Positions 33,896-47,181 of a stretch of 64,000 nucleotides of DNA are shown in pieces. This DNA is from Sipunculus nudus (lineage: Eukaryota > Annelida > Sipuncula > Golfingiida > Sipunculidae). The notes beneath the pieces were generated by a model that saw nothing but the letters and a program-made list of their open reading frames with translations, searched no databases and was not told the origin of the DNA. A program made the translations under genes and the position numbers. Within the stretch, counting starts at the first letter, position 1. Each line of letters opens with the position of its first letter. The stretch lies in the NCBI GenBank assembly GCA_026874595.1, contig CM049313.1, positions 25,046,008-25,110,007 on the forward strand, written 5' to 3'.

Positions 33896-35354
33896 AAAGT
33901 CCTCTGGACATTTTCTTTTTCCTGGCTTACCTTTGTACATATTAATGAACTGAAGGGAAACCTTGGTAGGCTATATGGCGGATGCTTGGCATACTAGGAT
34001 GGAATTAACTACAAGCTAGGAATAACTACAGGATCCTCGAATATATGAATAGTTTGGGGGACATAAATATTGTTTGGATATTCAAGGTTACGGATATGCG
34101 GAGTACCCCATTTTTTTCATTAAGTATACTATTAGTATTACTACAGCGGTACATGTGAAGATCATAGGCTACGTAAATACTTCAGGTGTAGATCATTGAT
34201 ATGAATCACTGAACAATTAAAGTGGATTGCAATTAATCTTTATCCAAATCACAATGGGGGTTTCACTGCCAGTCACAGCACATGAACTTTCACAGTCTTT
34301 GTTTGTGACACCTGGCTGGGTATTGCTATCACAAATTAAGCCAAACTATTAAATGACATGGAAAACTCTAATATGATGAACTCTTACCAAATTTTAGATT
34401 GTTTACCAATGGGAAAGCACAAGAAAAAACAGTCATAGAAAAATCAAAACAAGGGGGACAGTGTTACATCACTACATGTACAGGTGATGAATGAAATCAT
34501 GCACCATTAGTGTCAAAAGCTCTCAATAACCCATTAAGCTTAATTAGATCAGGCCATTTGTTATTCTTCATGGGTGAGGGAAAAAACCACCCGGCCAGTT
34601 ATCCTCAGAATCACATTCAGTAATTTAGTTTTTTTTCAACATGTTTTCCAAATGTCGTATTTCCAGTTTTCGGTTAATAGAGGTAAATTTTTGTTCCTTA
34701 GTTTAAATTTAGAAAAATGAATTTTCGGACAAACAGAATATGGGAATTTGAGGTTCTACTGTAGTAGGCTAGGTTATGGATCTCCATTTTCACTTGTAAC
34801 CAGAGAAAGTTGTGACCATCATTGAGAACCAAGAGCTACCTCCTGCTATTGTTTTGGTAGCCAGTACATGTTTAGCTGTGACGGCCAACCAAAATATATC
34901 AGTTAAGAACACTGAGATGCTCCAGATTTTAAGTCAAAATATCAGCTAAATGGGGAATGAAAAGGAAGATAGAGAACTGTTGTCTAGATCTAAACTCTTT
35001 GATTTTTATCAGTTTTGTGAAATAAATTCCAATACCTTCATTTCTGTCTTTGATTAATAAACTGGACCCAGTATATCCCTTTACTTCTTCATTTTGTCGG
35101 CACGGAAATTTAAGGCAAAGGCAATATTTAAAAGGATATCATTGCCCTGGAGCTTCATCTTGATGAACAGGCACAGCCCGTGTCAATTTTATCCCCCCCC
35201 CCCCATCTAAAATTTTTATTTCAATTTTCAAAAGAAATTTACCAATTTATGCTCCAGCCTCTTGGAAGCTTATTGTTTGCAGGTGATAATGTGTGGTTTA
35301 CTCAAAGGTGTGCCTGAAGGTGTACACACATGAAAATTTATAATAAAAAGAGAA
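33896..35354. other. Stretch without genes
   Basis: No gene. A C12 tract is at 35193-35204. The region up to 35200 looks mostly single-copy. Confidence 0.4.
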
Positions 35355-35428
35355 AAAAAAATTGCCCTTCCTCACGGATTTCCTAAAAAAGTGCCTGAGA
35401 ACCCAACCTTTTTTTTTTGCCTAACACC
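35355..35428 (-). mobile_element. Partial relative of the GGCCAAAAAAAA MITE
   Basis: Read on the minus strand from 35428: TTAGGCAAAAAAAAAAGG, then GGGTTCTCAGGCAC, TTTTTTAGGAAATC and GGGCAATTTTTTTT. This matches the first 75 bp of the element at 7296 block by block. The other end was not identified. Confidence 0.45.
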
Positions 35429-35879
35429 TGTGATTTGGCCTCTGATTATAAATTTTGCCAGATTAATGTGTACACCCAAAACACTTTGTCTTGTCATGGC
35501 AGTTGCGCTGTATGAAAGTGTACATAGTTTAAATGAAATTATGACAAGTAAAATTTTGAGATTTAGTCTACTGTTACTTTTAATAACCATAAAATATACT
35601 TCTTTGTTCATTGGGAGGGATAGGTTAAACAATATTTTTGACAGGGGGAGCTTTTGTCTCTTTAAATTTAAGGTAGGAGCTAGTGGCATTTATCTATACC
35701 CCAAAATTAAATACATATGTGTGATTTTGTTGAATGTTTTACATGTTATTACTTTTTTTTCAAAGTGAAGCATTAATGAACATAGGTTTTAACAGTATGA
35801 GTCAAATATATGCTCCTAATTAAGCATTTAACACACATATATACTTATTAGAAGTGTTTGATTAAGAATTTCATAAGAA

Positions 35880-37320
35880 CAAGATGTCAGGATTGGTTGT
35901 TGAGAAGTGAATCACATTGGTGCTACTAATTAGAATAAATATTGCTCTGTTACTGCCATCTCACAGAAGCGTTGTTTGCCAGTTTGAATCGCCCTCTGAT
36001 TAATTCAGTAATATCAGTCTCATTGCGGCCGCAGTGAGTGTGGGTCTACTTCTGACTGCTGTTTGTTAAGCTTTCATGAAGGTTGCTGATGTGGCCATCA
36101 CATGCAGAATCCACTGAGAGCCATGTGGCTCCAGCTATTTCTATCCCGGCTCCTGGTGCATGCAAATTTCATTATCTAGCAAGCACGCCTATTGATTTGA
36201 TGTCACTTTGTGCAAGTGGTGGCAAGCATTGGGGGTAGCAGGCACATATTGCACTGGGCGGCCCTGGAATTGATTGAAAGTGGATGCTGGGGCCAGGCTT
36301 TGAGTGTGAATGGATACAATCTATCACCACAAAACAATAGCCCGGCCTGTCAGTCATATGGCCTGTTTGGGGCCATTAGAGCATTAAAAATGCCTCCCTG
36401 GGTACCCGGGCCTAACCAATGCTTCCTTTATCCCAGGCCTGAAAGATCAGCAATAACATAAGACTTGTGCTGCCTGGATTGTGGCGGCTCTAACGTGTTG
36501 TATGCCAGCTTGTCATTGATGTTCTGTTTAGAACGAGGGGAATCTCACAGTCGGCCGTAAAAACTGTAATCGATCGATGATGCCAGTGTAGGTGATTTAT
36601 CTTTTGAAGGGAATTTATTTTTACATGTTTATATTCCGCATCATGACCCTGGCCTGCTTATTCATCATCAGTTCATCAATTAATAACAATGTTCAGTATA
36701 TGTCAATAATATAAAAGCACTGCAATATTCAGGGAATGCTGAGTCTGTGGTTGAGCTCTTGGTGTACAGGTGCTGTTGTGGATTTTTATCAAGGTGTATT
36801 TTTTACCTCAGCATGGGGCTGGCAGTAAAGCTACCAGGCTGTGATGGTAAGTGGTAGGCTGCTGCAGGCAATAAAATGACCAGATGATGGCACATTCTTC
36901 GGCAGTCTGCTGGTAAGGCTGCGGGGTTTTCAGCTAGTGGGTCATTACATAGAGCATTTAATACCGGCTTCCCTGGGACAGCTGCTTAATGATGCCAGGC
37001 CTGTAGCAGGTTTTTACAGATCCTCTCATTGTGGTCTGCCATCAAACCCAAGCTGTGCAATTTACTGGTCATCTTCTGAGCTGAAGATTTGTCAGATAAC
37101 CTGCCGTCTCTGTGCTTATTTGGATTAAATATCCATGGTTTCCAGAAATATCTGATGCAGTTTTCTTTCACAGAGCCCACTAAACTGCCTGTTGTCATTT
37201 ATTCATAAGCCGATCCACTCAGATGTTCACTCCAAAATTCCTTTCATTGGCTCATGGCCCAATAGGTCCTGTCTGAACCAGAGTCCTCGCCGCTCTTTAT
37301 TGTTTTTTGTCTGGCTTAAG
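35880..37320. promoter_or_regulatory. Candidate cluster of conserved non-coding elements
   Basis: About 1.4 kb is repeat-free and of balanced composition. Notable words are ATGCAAATTTCATTATC near 36160 (POU octamer ATGCAAAT next to an ATTA-type site), CTATTGATTTGATG near 36189, GAATTGATTGAAAG near 36268 and GCTTAATGATGCC near 36984. None of the ORFs shows a domain. Motif matches of this size occur by chance; the claim rests on the contrast with flanking repeats. Confidence 0.3.
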
Positions 37321-37492
37321 TCGATCATATAGTTTTCTCCATGCCCCTGTATGGACAAGGTACTTAATGGCTTGTACTGATCAAGCTAGGTGTATAAAAG
37401 TTTAATAGAAATCATATGGTGTTAAAATTTACAGTGAGGAAATTATGCCATGAGGAAGATAAAAAATCTGTTTAATTAATTTCTGATTGTTT

Positions 37493-40406
37493 TTAGCTCA
37501 GCTGACTGTAAGTCATCTGAGCTATAGCGATCACTCTTTGTCCGTCGTCCGTCTGGCCGTCCAGCCATCCGGCTGTCTGTCAGTTAACAGGGCACAAATC
37601 GTAACCACTGGACCTGGAATCTTCAAACTTAATATCCAGGGAGGTCCATGAAAAATCTCCTTGAAAACCTGAAATTAGGTTTCTGTTACCTATATCCTTG
37701 GAGCTATGGGGCCCCAAAGTACCCCCCAGAATAGTGAAAAATTTCATACAAAAACTTCAATATCTCATTAACTACATCACTGATGGTCATGATTTTTGGC
37801 ATACATATTGATCATGAGATGTTCCATCAGTTCCTGCAGACTGGTGGTGCCACCTGTTTTTTTCCATTTTTTACGAATTTTTTTCTCTATTTTTGAGACC
37901 TTTAAAAATGTTGACATCTGTTAACAGGGCACAAATCGTAAAGACTAGACCTAGAATCTTCATTCTTGACATTCTGAGAGACCTTAAAAAAAGTCTCCAT
38001 GGAAACCAGAAATTAGGTCTCTATTACCCATATCCTTTGAGCTATGGGGCCCCAAAGTACCCCCCAGAATAGTGAAAAATTTCATGCAAAAACTTCAATA
38101 TCTCATTAACTACATCACTGATGGTCATGATTTTTGGCATACATACTAATCAAGAGATGTGTCATCAGTTTCTGCAGACTGGTGGCACCACCTGTATTTT
38201 TTCGATTTTTTTACGATTTTTTTCTCTATTTTTGATACCTTAAAAGATGCAGTCATCTGTTAACAGGGCACAAATCGTAACAAGTGGACCTAGAATCTTC
38301 TATCTGACATGCAGGGAGGCCCATGAAAAGTCTCCTTGGAAACCTGGATTTAGGTCTCTGTTACCCAGATTCTTCAAGCTATGGGGCTCTGAAGTACCCC
38401 CAGAATAATGAAAATTTGATACAAAAACTCAAATATCTGAACAACTAATGCATTGATCACCATGATTCTTTGCATAGATATTGATCATGGAGTATTTCAT
38501 CGGTTTCTGCAGACTGGTGGCGCCACCTGTATTTTTTCTATATTTTACAATTTTCTTTCTCTATTTTTGATACCTTAAAAGATGCGGTCATCTGATAACA
38601 GGGCACAAATCATAACGGCTGGACTTAGAATCTTCTTTCTTGACATGCAGAGAGGCCAATGAAAAGTCTTCTTGGAAACTGAAAATTAGGTCTCTGTTAC
38701 CCAAAACCTCAGAGCCATGGGGCTCTGAAATATCCCCCAGAATAATGCAAAATTTGATACAAAAGTTCAAGTATCTGAATAACCACTGCATTGATCACCA
38801 AGATTCTTTGCATGAATATTAATCATGGGATGTTCCATCACTTCCTGCAGACTGGTGGCGCCACCTGTATTTTTTCTATATTTTACAATTTTCTTTCTCT
38901 ATTTTTGATACCTTAAAAGATGCGGTCATCTGATAACAGGGCACAAATCATAACGGCTGGACTTAGAATCTTCTTTCTTGACATGCAGAGAGGCCAATGA
39001 AAAGTCTTCTTGGAAACTGAAAATTAGGTCTCTGTTACCCAAAACCTCAGAGCCATGGGGCTCTGAAATATCCCCCAGAATAATGCAAAATTTGATACAA
39101 AAGTTCAAGTATCTGAATAACCACTGCATTGATCACCAAGATTCTTTGCATGAATATTAATCATGGGATGTTCCATCACTTCCTGCAGACTGGTGGCGCC
39201 ACCTGTATTTTTTTCAAATTTTTGCAAATTTTTTTCTTTTTTTTTCAAACCTGAAGGAAACTGTCATCTGTTAACAGGGCACAAATCATAACCACTGGAC
39301 CTGGAATCTTCAAACTTAATATCCAGGGAGGTCCATGAAAAATCTCCTTGAAAACCTGAAATTAGGTCTCTGTTACCCATATCCTTGGAGCTATGGGGCT
39401 CCGAAGTACCCCCAAGAATAATGCAAAATTTGATACAAAAGCTCAAGTCTCTAAATAACTACTGCATTGATCACCATGATTCTTTGCATGAATATTGATC
39501 ATGGGATGTTCCATCAGTTCCTGCAAACTGGTGGCGCCATCTGAATTTTTTTCAATTTTTACGAATTTTTTTCTTTATTTGTGAGACCTTCAAAGAAGTC
39601 ATCTGTTAACAGGGCACAAATCGTATCCGCAGGACCTAGATTCTTCTAACTTGACATCAAGGGAGGTTCATGAAAAGTCTCTGTGAAAACATGAAATTAG
39701 GTCTCTGTTACCCATATCCTTCGTAGTAAGTACCACTCAGCATAATTAAAAATTTGATACAAATTTAAACTCCAGTATCTGAATAACCAATGCATTGATC
39801 TCCATGATTTTTTGCAGGCATATTGATCATGGAGTGTTCCATCAGTTCCTGCAAACCTGAATTTTTTTTCAATTTTTAGGCATTTTTTCTCTATTTATGA
39901 GACCTTCAAATGAAGTGGTCATCTGTTAACATGCCACAAACTGTAACTGCTGTACCTAGAATCTTCTTACTTGACATCCAGGGAGACTAATGAAAAATCT
40001 CCTTTGAAACCTGAAATTAGGTTTCTGTTACTCATATTCTCAGAGCTATAGGGCTCATAAATACCCCCAAGAATAATTAAAAATTTGATACAAACAAAAG
40101 CTCCAGTATCTGAATAACTAATGCCTTGATAGCCATGATTCTTTGGATATATATTGATCATGCAGTGTTTCATCAGTTCCTGCAGACTGGTGGCACTACC
40201 TGTATTTTTTTTCAAATTTTTACGCATTTTTTTTTCTATTTATGAGACCTTCAAATGAAGTTGTCATCTGTCAAAAAGCCCACTGAAACCCATTTCTAAG
40301 GACTTTTCACAAAATTCATGATTTGTTTGCACTCTGGCAGTCATTTTGCTCATTGTTCAACATTCCTTGAATTCAGCTGAGCGTCATGGCCCATGGGCCA
40401 CTTGTT
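37493..40406 (+). mobile_element. Composite element with eight tandem units of about 338 bp, copy B
   Basis: The left end TTAGCTCAGCTGACTGTAAG continues into TCATCTGAGCT, forming a near-perfect hairpin (AGCTCAG-C-TGACT-GTA-AGTCA-T-CTGAGCT), followed by a GTCCGTC-rich stretch. Units start at G[TA]TAACAGGGCACAAATC: 37583, 37920, 38259, 38594, 38932, 39270, 39605 and about 39925. The right end is TTCAGCTGAGCGTCATGGCC then CATGGGCCACTTGTT. CTCAGCTGA is inverted at the two ends. No transposase is present. Copy A (19106-20360) is inverted, and pieces lie at 41390-41802 and 49931-49976. Confidence 0.75.
38507..39206. repeat. Two identical adjacent 338 bp units
   Basis: From TGCAGACTGGTGGCGCC at 38507 the sequence is repeated without a visible difference 338 bp later, up to about 39206. 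All other units of the array differ from each other at many positions. This points to one recent duplication by unequal exchange or slippage, or an assembly duplication. Confidence 0.85.
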
Positions 40407-41389
40407 AATGATAAAACACCTAGGGTGCATGTAACAATGTATTTGAATAATCAAAAACAGATGGCAAGCTACATTGTTCCTTCACTTGCTTAAATTATAA
40501 CTACATCCAGTGTGGTAACATATATGTCTTTATTCAATAGAGATTCTGAAATTTCCACTAATGTGATTTAATTCAGAATTGAATTAAATGTAAAGAATCA
40601 ACAATTGAAACTATTCAAAGCCTTCACAATTCACAGGCCTTAAAACACCCAATATGATAAAAAACACATTCACCTTGATCTGGTGACATGTACAGGAGAA
40701 CTTGCCCATTTGTACACAAGTGCCAGATGAAAAATATACCGGTACAAGTCTTACAGCTGGACAGATCTACACAATAACAGATGTATGGATGAAAGATGGA
40801 AACTTACTGATGTAGCATATTATATTTAAACAAAAAAAAATGTTTCCACCAAGTTCTCTCACAGGAGATCTTCAAGGTCAAATCTGCAGAATTCTAGGAA
40901 TAATATTGCCCCAGTTACTTTTGAAGTACTGCATATTTTTCTTCAAATTTGACACAACAGTTGTATCGACAAAGCTTCTCAGAGGAGTATGAAAAACCTT
41001 GATCTTAAAAGTCAAATCTGCGGAAATATAAGATTTCTGATGCATGCATGTAGATTCTGCATTTTTCCCTTCAAATTTGTGGATTTTGGCCCATCTGGGG
41101 AGACATTTGTTTTTTGCAGTTGCCAAAATAACCATTCTGGTTGATCATCACTAGTTTTATCATTTACAAAGACAAGTGGTGATTCCTTTATTTTATACAG
41201 GTTTTTTACCTTAATTTCATACCATCACATGACAGCAGTTTTACCAATTTCTCAGCTCTTGGTTCCTCTATATACGTTCCATCCAGTGTCCTGAAAGCTG
41301 GTATGTCTAGATATCATAACTAGTTTTATCAGGTGATAGTGACTGGCGACACATTATGCATTTCTTTTTTTATTTTTTTGCACACATTT

Positions 41390-41802
41390 TATCTGTAGTT
41401 TTGAGACTGACAAATAACAGCAGGTGTGACAGTTTCTGAAACTTGAATGTGCTACAGGGTACAAATTGTTATCATCAAAATTTCTTAATTAATATCCCAG
41501 GACTACTTAAATCAGGTCAAGGTGGCCATACTGTAAGCTAATTGCTCAAAACTTCATTCACACCATTAAAACCAGCTGTAAATGTTCAGTCAATAACTAG
41601 TAGGTTAATCTCTGGTGCAGACTCTTACCAATAATGTTGCACATAGTGACCCTTAACCCAATGTGTACCTCATTTGCATTAATTACAGGGTTATGTACAG
41701 TGTCCTTAGGACAAACAGTAATAAACACAAAATATGCATGTAGTATCACAGCCACAACCAACATGTCAGACAGCTGAGTGTCATGACCCATGGGTCACTT
41801 GT
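41390..41802 (+). mobile_element. Degenerate right-end copy of the composite element
   Basis: CTACAGGGTACAAATTGTTATC (about 41451) corresponds to the unit start, and the block ends CAGCTGAGTGTCATGACCCA then TGGGTCACTTGTT at 41802, the same terminus as copy A. The interior is strongly diverged. Confidence 0.5.
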
Positions 41803-41854
41803 TCTCAAAGTCAACTTAAGCATCAACAGATTGATCATATAATTTAGAGGAAAA

Positions 41855-41856
<2 letters not shown>

Positions 41857-41898
<42 letters not shown>
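41857..41898. repeat. (TA)n microsatellite
   Basis: About 21 uninterrupted TA units. Confidence 0.95.
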
Positions 41899-41899
<1 letters not shown>

Positions 41900-42494
41900 C
41901 TAGCTATGTGGCATTGCAGTGACAATGAATTTGAAAGTGTTAACAGCAGGCCAGCACCCTGAACATCATGACAGTAGAATATAAAATGAACAATTCAGTA
42001 TGTTGCCACATACTGTTGAAACATAAACAGCCTCTGGGACTACTGGGTGCTGTTGAAAATGTTAACCAAAAAATTAGTGCAAAGGTGTGACAGCTAGTCT
42101 AACAGAGTCCCAGATTAACATATTGCACACCAACAAAGGAAATGTGTAACTAATTAAGGGTATCTATATTGCCAAGGCAACACCTGTTTGATTGGTTTCT
42201 CCTATTGATTTAGAGACCATGCATAGTAAATCCAGCCAGTTTTATGTGAAATCAGACAGTGTGAGTGACGACAACCTCACTGCCTGTATGGATGTGATAA
42301 TGCTGATGTAGACAGTCCTTTCATGAATTGTTTATGATAGCAAAATTTAGCAAGCTATTGCATTCTTTGGATATCCAGATAGGATACAAAAGGAAGAAAA
42401 TTTTCTCCTGAAAAGCTGAATATTTGCACATATATTGCTGACAATTCTGGTGAAAAAAATCTTATATCAATCATAATTAATATCTGGACAGAGT
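41899..42494. other. Stretch without genes
   Basis: Low-repeat AT-rich sequence; nothing recognised. Confidence 0.4.
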
Positions 42495-42832
42495 ATGTTT
42501 GATGATCGAAAGAAATGACCGATTATAACTTAATTATTTAATCTACCTGCTATATTACCATGAAATCTGCTGTACAGAACTATACCTAATATTTTGACCT
42601 AGTAAGTTCATTCTCTCCTGATAGTCATGTTGAAAAGTCAAAGTAACCGCCAAGTTCATGACAGTGTCGCTGCACGGGGTTCAGTTTGAATGATGTTTGT
42701 GTCCCGTTTTTTCTTATATCTCTGGCAATATTAAAATTTTTTTTTTTAATAGTTTGTGATAGATTATGCAAAAATTAAACTAATTTAAAGAAAACCAATC
42801 ATCAATATAATCAGTTAATAGGCACAGTGCTG
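42495..42832 (-). mobile_element. hAT-like MITE family member 3
   Basis: It starts near GATGATCGAAAGAAATGACC, has GTGATAGATTATGCAAAAAT (about 42757) and ends ATCAATATAATCAGTTAATAGG..CAGTGCTGG. Same orientation as the copies at 27350 and 54345. One end is well defined, the other approximate. Confidence 0.45.
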
Positions 42833-45000
42833 GTAAAAACATCAAGTTAAATAAAGCTGGACTGTTTCAGAGCTGAATTAGTCACAGAACCTGACCAGCC
42901 CTACTTGATCCTGTGATACATACTCTGTATGCAAGAATCAATATGACCTCTGAGCTGTGTCAGATAGATGTGTGGACCAAAACCAGAGAAGCTGCAGTGC
43001 TGGTCCAGGATATCAAACTGGTCATTAAATCAGCACACCACCAACTAATCTCCATGTCAGCTTATCTGAATCATCATCTTCAAAAACCTTGTTGTATCAC
43101 ACTCTGTACATACTGTGAGGAAAGATCCTGAAAATGCACACACATGTTACCAATGTCAGTTAACCATAGGGGTTCACAAAGTAAAATTCTGTATGTATGT
43201 GAAGAAGAGAAAATATACCAATGTCAGGAAAACAAGAGATGTTACGACCATAACATGACACTGAAATTCACATGTTTATTTTGAGCTGTTATTTATATTA
43301 AGAAGAAACCAGTTTGCAAAAGCTTTATATAATATAAGTGGGAAGGTTAATAGTGTGATGAATATTAGAAAAGTCAAGGAGTACATCAGCACCAGGCCAG
43401 CAGGGTGTGCAGCACTGATACAGGCATGATACAGTGTCCTGTGCAGGGGTCAACACTGGGGCAGCAGTTAGCCAGCATCTACTGTGTGTTTATGGGGCAG
43501 GAGGTGAGAGAACACTGTCAGTGCTGGCTTGTTAGCTCAGCTGACTCTCCTAGCAACCATATACACATCAAATTGGTCAGTTTAGGAATTATTGCTACTA
43601 GAAACTTCATGCAAGCATAGCATGCAGACAAGATAGTATAGGTTCAACCTGTAAAGGTCAAATTACACCATAATGACCTATCATCTGCAAGGTGTTTGGT
43701 TGAAACAAAGGTTGAACCACTGAAAATAATTCAGAGACTATGAATTAAAATATTCATTATTCATCAAGTACAAGTAATTAAATAATCTGCATTACCGTAT
43801 TTATGCGTGTATAAGATGACCCTGTGTATAAGACAACCGCCCCATGTTGAGCCTCAAATTTATTTATTATTTATTATTTATGTTCATGTGACTGTGCAAA
43901 ATTTGAGAGAAATCAACGAATCTGCTTTGCCACAGACAGCACTGGAAATGTTCAGCATGCTTTACTTTCCTTAGATAGAGGAAGACATAATAACAAGACC
44001 ATGCATAAACTTTACTGCACCAGTTTCAACAATACTTTGGGAATAGGCCAGGGAATTAAGACTCTATTGGATCCAGGTACAGGTCCAGGTGGAGGGCTCT
44101 AGTAGGTACATAATTTTGCTTTTGCACCAAGTAGAGGGCTCCAGTTGGGTAGTTTTGGCTTCATGGTGGTGGGCAGTCCACTGAGTTTTATTCTTGTGTC
44201 ATCTGTAATCACTCCCGATTATATTAGAATACATATTGTGAATGCCAGTGGGTAAAGTTTGATTCAGTGACAAATTTGAATTTACAGATAAGAGGAAGAC
44301 CACCTGAGATGAGTGGAGGGTCACAGTCCTTTTCTGTAAAAGAAAATGTGATCATGGCTCAATCATATGGGTGCAGAAAGGCTAAGGAGAATAGTTTGTT
44401 CATTACAGTCTCTGCTGAAAATAACCTGTTTAATTGTTACACAAGTGTCAATAGGAAAACTGATATTCCATTTGTCACAGACTAAATCAGACAGCAGCAC
44501 CAATGGATCCAATCGATAGGAGAATTAACAAATTGGGAGTACCTGGGGCCCCGTCTCAAGCTGTCACTACTTTACTTGTTTTTACTAAGGTGTTGGTTTT
44601 GGCAAAACCTGCTTCAGAGAGAGAGTCTCTGAGTTTCACTGAAACAACCTTTGGTTGTGTTAAATGAAAAATGAACAGTTTTCTGGAACTAAAACCAGTT
44701 TAATATGGTCCACTGAGATGATGAAATAAAAACAAAACAGGAAAATATATATATTAAATTTATTTATTTATGTGTACATTTTGCTCACCTTTTCCTTTAA
44801 TTATCAGTTACATACTGAAGTTATTTGGGAACACAGAATCATTATATGAAGTGCGGAATGTGGTAAAAAAATGGAAGAATCATTTTTGCCTATAACATAA
44901 AGGCATTCTGGAAAGAAAACAGTCATTATTATGATGTAATCGATAGTTGGCTTTGGTAATTGAGCGCTTGAAAGTGGCAGCAAACCGACTGACTTTAGAT
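42833..45000. other. Stretch without genes; one possible transposon end
   Basis: At 43796, CCGTATTTATGCGTGTATAA followed by GATGACCCTGTGTATAAGAC looks like the end of a transposon whose arms carry repeated GTGTATAAGA words. I could not find its partner. ORFs at 42913, 43405 and 44267 lack motifs. Confidence 0.35.
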
Positions 45001-45250
45001 AAAACTCATGATCGGCTCACCACTAGCTCCAATTGCACCTGAAGTGCTGCCATGGCATGGTTTGCACCATTGGCATGATTAGGGCCCCAAGGGAAGGGTG
45101 CAGACCTTGCCATATGCTATAATTATAACTAGAGGAGAGAGTGTACAGGCAAGGTTGATTCCTGGAACTGCTTGGATTGCAATTAAGATATGTTGAGCTG
45201 CAAACCCTGTCTTTGATAATGTATAACATGATCTCTTAATTATATCAATG
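45001..45250. promoter_or_regulatory. Candidate conserved non-coding block
   Basis: A balanced, repeat-free patch with palindromic words (GCCATGGCATGG, TATAATTATAACTAG) and CAATTAAG homeodomain-like sites. Offered on texture only. Confidence 0.2.
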
Positions 45251-46497
45251 AAACAGTTCTTCTGTCTTTTCAGTTGGGAGTTAATTGCAAGTTGAATTTT
45301 TGTGTCATAGTCATTATTGATCCTTCTGGCTCCTGTGTATCATGTGATGTACTGGTGCTCAGCACCATAGCGGGCTGAGCACATATAGCGGGGAAAGTTA
45401 TCTGGGAAATTTCTAGTACATTTACCTTGCAGTTAGCCCAGGCAGATCAAAGAAGGGGGAGGATGCAGATATAGTCCAGCTGGCCTCCCAGTACTACTAA
45501 CATAGCAATTAAGGAAACCGGAGAGTAATCTTGAGCAGTGACACTCCTCCACCCCCCCAGTAGCATCATATAAAAATAATTATTAAACTGAAATAATTTT
45601 TTAATTAATCTAAATGCTTGAGTATCACAGAGCAGCTCAGTTGTTGGCTTCTGGGTCCTCCAGTGTCTATGGCATGTGTAGGCAGCTCACCACATCAAAT
45701 GACCCTATGCTTGGGGTGTCAGAACAAGATATGTGAAGCTGGTGGGGAGGTCCTCATTAGATTTGCTGCATGCTTTGGTGGCATGCCAAAAAGATACACC
45801 AACACCTACTGGGCACAAAACGCTGCCAGCACACTCACTCTGGCAGACAGCTTCATAAATAAACAGTAAACACAGCGCAGGAAGTGGCTTCCCAAGGGCA
45901 GGGGCTGCCGATTTCAGTCCAGATGGCATCCTGCTCAGGTTAAAAACAGCCTGCCTTTGTATCTTTATACATTATAGTGTTTTTAACTTGTTCATGGGGC
46001 TCCCCAGGACCTTCATGCCCTGCCTTGTTAACTGTTTTACTCAGTCTGCCAGTTCAGCCTGCCAGAGATCTCAAGCACAAAGGTACATGCCCCCTGTAAA
46101 GAATAACTAACTAAACAGGCTTTAATACCCCAGGATGTGGCACCATGCTTAAGATTTATGTTCAGCCACCTTAGCACACTCATACTTACTAAGGGTTTTT
46201 GTTTAGGTTTACATTCAGGCAAGTACAGACTGTTTCTCAGGTGGGTTCAGGCTCAATCATATATTAATAATTAATCACATTAAGCTGAACTGGGAGCACT
46301 TGTATATGAAGTATTCCTCTGGGGATTTTGTTTAGAATGAACCCAGTCTTTGGGGAGGATGAACAAACCCAATAATAAAGGCTTTCTTAAAGATACACAA
46401 CAGTTGATATGTTAAAACTGAATACAGTGAAATGAAGAATACAAAGTACATAGGGGTTACAGGCCCCATATATTTAACATCTACTACATGCAGTTAC

Positions 46498-46826
46498 TAG
46501 TGGTGTACCACTTAATTGATTAAATTGATGATAGGTTGTTTTCTTTCATAATCATTTAAATTGGTTGCATTTAATATTTAATCGACCAGAAACGATCATG
46601 TTTGTACATGCAAAGACGTCATTTTTACCAGAAAAAAATATTCTAATCCAGTCAGAGAAATAAGACAAAGCAGCAAACAGCAATAAAACTGAAGTTTGTG
46701 ATGCAGTCAAGTGTCAACAACTTGGCCGTTACCTTGAACTCTCAGTATATACAAATAAGACTGAATGTACTTGGTCAATATTTTAGGTGTAATTCACAGT
46801 AATGATTGATTGAAAAGTAATTATTG
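46498..46826 (+). mobile_element. hAT-like MITE family member 4
   Basis: It starts CTAGTGGTGTACCACTTAATT, then GATTAAATTGATGATAGG and GTGTCAACAACTTGGCCGTT (46711), parallel to member 1. The right end is near GATTGATTGAAAAGTAATTA. Confidence 0.5.
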
Positions 46827-47181
46827 CACTGCTTCCTGTAATTAAAATGGTCTGTATTATTTCAGATGGTCTGTATTATTATATTCCTTTTCTACTTATG
46901 AATTAATGAATAGTACCTCTGTTGTAATATTGATGAGGCAAAACATCCCCTTGTGGGAAAAAGTCTGGTTCACCAGCTACACAATACCTGGTCAGGATAT
47001 CTAAGACAGTCATAACAGTGTTACCAGTTACTGTAGTGTGTGATCTTCATGACATTGACATATTGAGAACTGTTACTCCTTCTGCAGTCATTATTTCAAC
47101 CACATCACTGTCTTTGTTTATATCATGCAACTCATGTTCATGTACCATCACTGGTAATGTATGTAATGTAAAGGGCAGTAT

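Noticed and set aside
38588-39160. Two identical pairs of short ORFs
   Set aside because: They recur only because the 338 bp unit is duplicated exactly; other units break them.
37493-40406. Helitron identity for the composite element
   Set aside because: One end does finish hairpin-CTAA on the minus strand, but the base after it is A rather than T in both copies, and the hairpin lies too close to the end. Left open, not called.
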